NCBI GenBank assembly: GCA_014281115.1
Contig: JACONQ010000012.1
Span: 2,356,001-2,420,000 of the forward strand
Source of the DNA: Laburnicola sp. R22_1
Lineage: Eukaryota; Ascomycota; Dothideomycetes; Pleosporales; Didymosphaeriaceae
Reading direction: 5' to 3'
Length of the DNA stretch: 64,000 nt
A program made the position numbers and the translations under genes. The notes below the pieces were generated by a model. That model was not told where the DNA came from. It searched no databases and worked only from the letters and a program-made list of their open reading frames with translations. Positions 63,736 through 64,000 of this stretch are shown piece after piece (the first letter of the stretch is position 1; every line of letters begins with the position of its first letter).

Positions 63736-64000
63736 GGTGTCTATAGCTGCGTGCGCACATGGAGTACAATCAAGGACACAGGCCCGCGCAACGGTTGGGA
63801 GGAACGGCGCTCTCCTGCGAGTGAGTCTGCGAGTGAGTCTGCGAGTGAGTCTGCGAGTGAGTCTGCGAGTGAGTCGGCAATCTGGCGCGATTGCCAGGAG
63901 ACGGTTTCACGCTCCGGTTGGCCCTGCTTATTCTGGGACGCGCCTGCCTGGCCCGGCCAAACGTTCCGCCGCCGCCGCCACTTCTTTCTTTCGGATGCCC
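63736..64000. promoter_or_regulatory. Upstream region of the sorting nexin gene
   Basis: Leader and promoter sequence with a tandem repeat at 63817-63876. No further gene reaches into the window. Confidence 0.4.
63817..63876 (+). repeat. 12-bp tandem repeat, 5 copies
   Basis: Five copies of GCGAGTGAGTCT, the last with a terminal G, about 80-140 bp upstream of the sorting nexin start codon. On the minus strand this reads AGACTCACTCGC. Confidence 0.95.

Overview
The window comes from a filamentous ascomycete (Pezizomycotina; a dothideomycete is my best guess, not proven). The genes have short 45-95 nt introns with GTA/GTG donors, and one intron carries a TACTAAC branch site. Their products are fungal: RNA polymerase I largest subunit, Prp3, Rpn6, a PL20 glucuronan lyase and a PXA-PX sorting nexin. 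The genome is two-speed. GC-balanced gene islands alternate with a long TA-rich block, about 2.9-24.6 kb, that is poor in CA/TG dinucleotides and full of TAG/TAA stops, the signature of repeat-induced point mutation (RIP).

Layout. 0-1.4 kb: a decayed Fot1/pogo transposon cut by the window edge. 2.4-2.8 kb: a short fragment like the start of a HET-domain protein. 2.9-24.6 kb: RIP-degraded repeats with several resolvable insertions. These are an inverted-repeat element (4.0-4.9 kb); a full-length Ty1/copia retrotransposon on the minus strand (8275-13772, two 318-bp LTRs, TAGAC target duplication); a solo LTR of the same family (ACTAT duplication) split by a 1861-bp Fot1/pogo element with 54-bp inverted repeats (TA duplication); a 1840-bp Tigger/pogo-like element (TA duplication); and a second solo LTR (TAAAG duplication).

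24.6-40.2 kb is a gene island: a RING-ankyrin gene that looks frameshifted, a secreted thaumatin-like protein, PRP3 and RPA190 transcribed divergently from a 350-bp gap, and a single-exon gene joining about ten C2HC zinc fingers to a DEDDh exonuclease-like domain. 40.2-42.6 kb is a second, smaller repeat patch. It holds two further copies of a repeat whose first copy ends at 24.63 kb; the three copies show graded C-to-T/G-to-A decay.

44.8-64 kb is a second gene island: an extended short-chain dehydrogenase with a degenerate catalytic motif, RPN6 (26S proteasome lid), a 2241-residue coiled-coil protein with an array of degenerate helical repeats, a small hypothetical gene ending in a 16-bp minisatellite, a secreted PL20 glucuronan lyase, and a PXA-PX-nexin_C sorting nexin. 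The housekeeping genes have no operon-like relation. The main story is ordinary genes set between RIP-silenced repeats. The two least explained proteins are the zinc-finger/exonuclease fusion at the edge of the repeat block and the giant coiled-coil protein.
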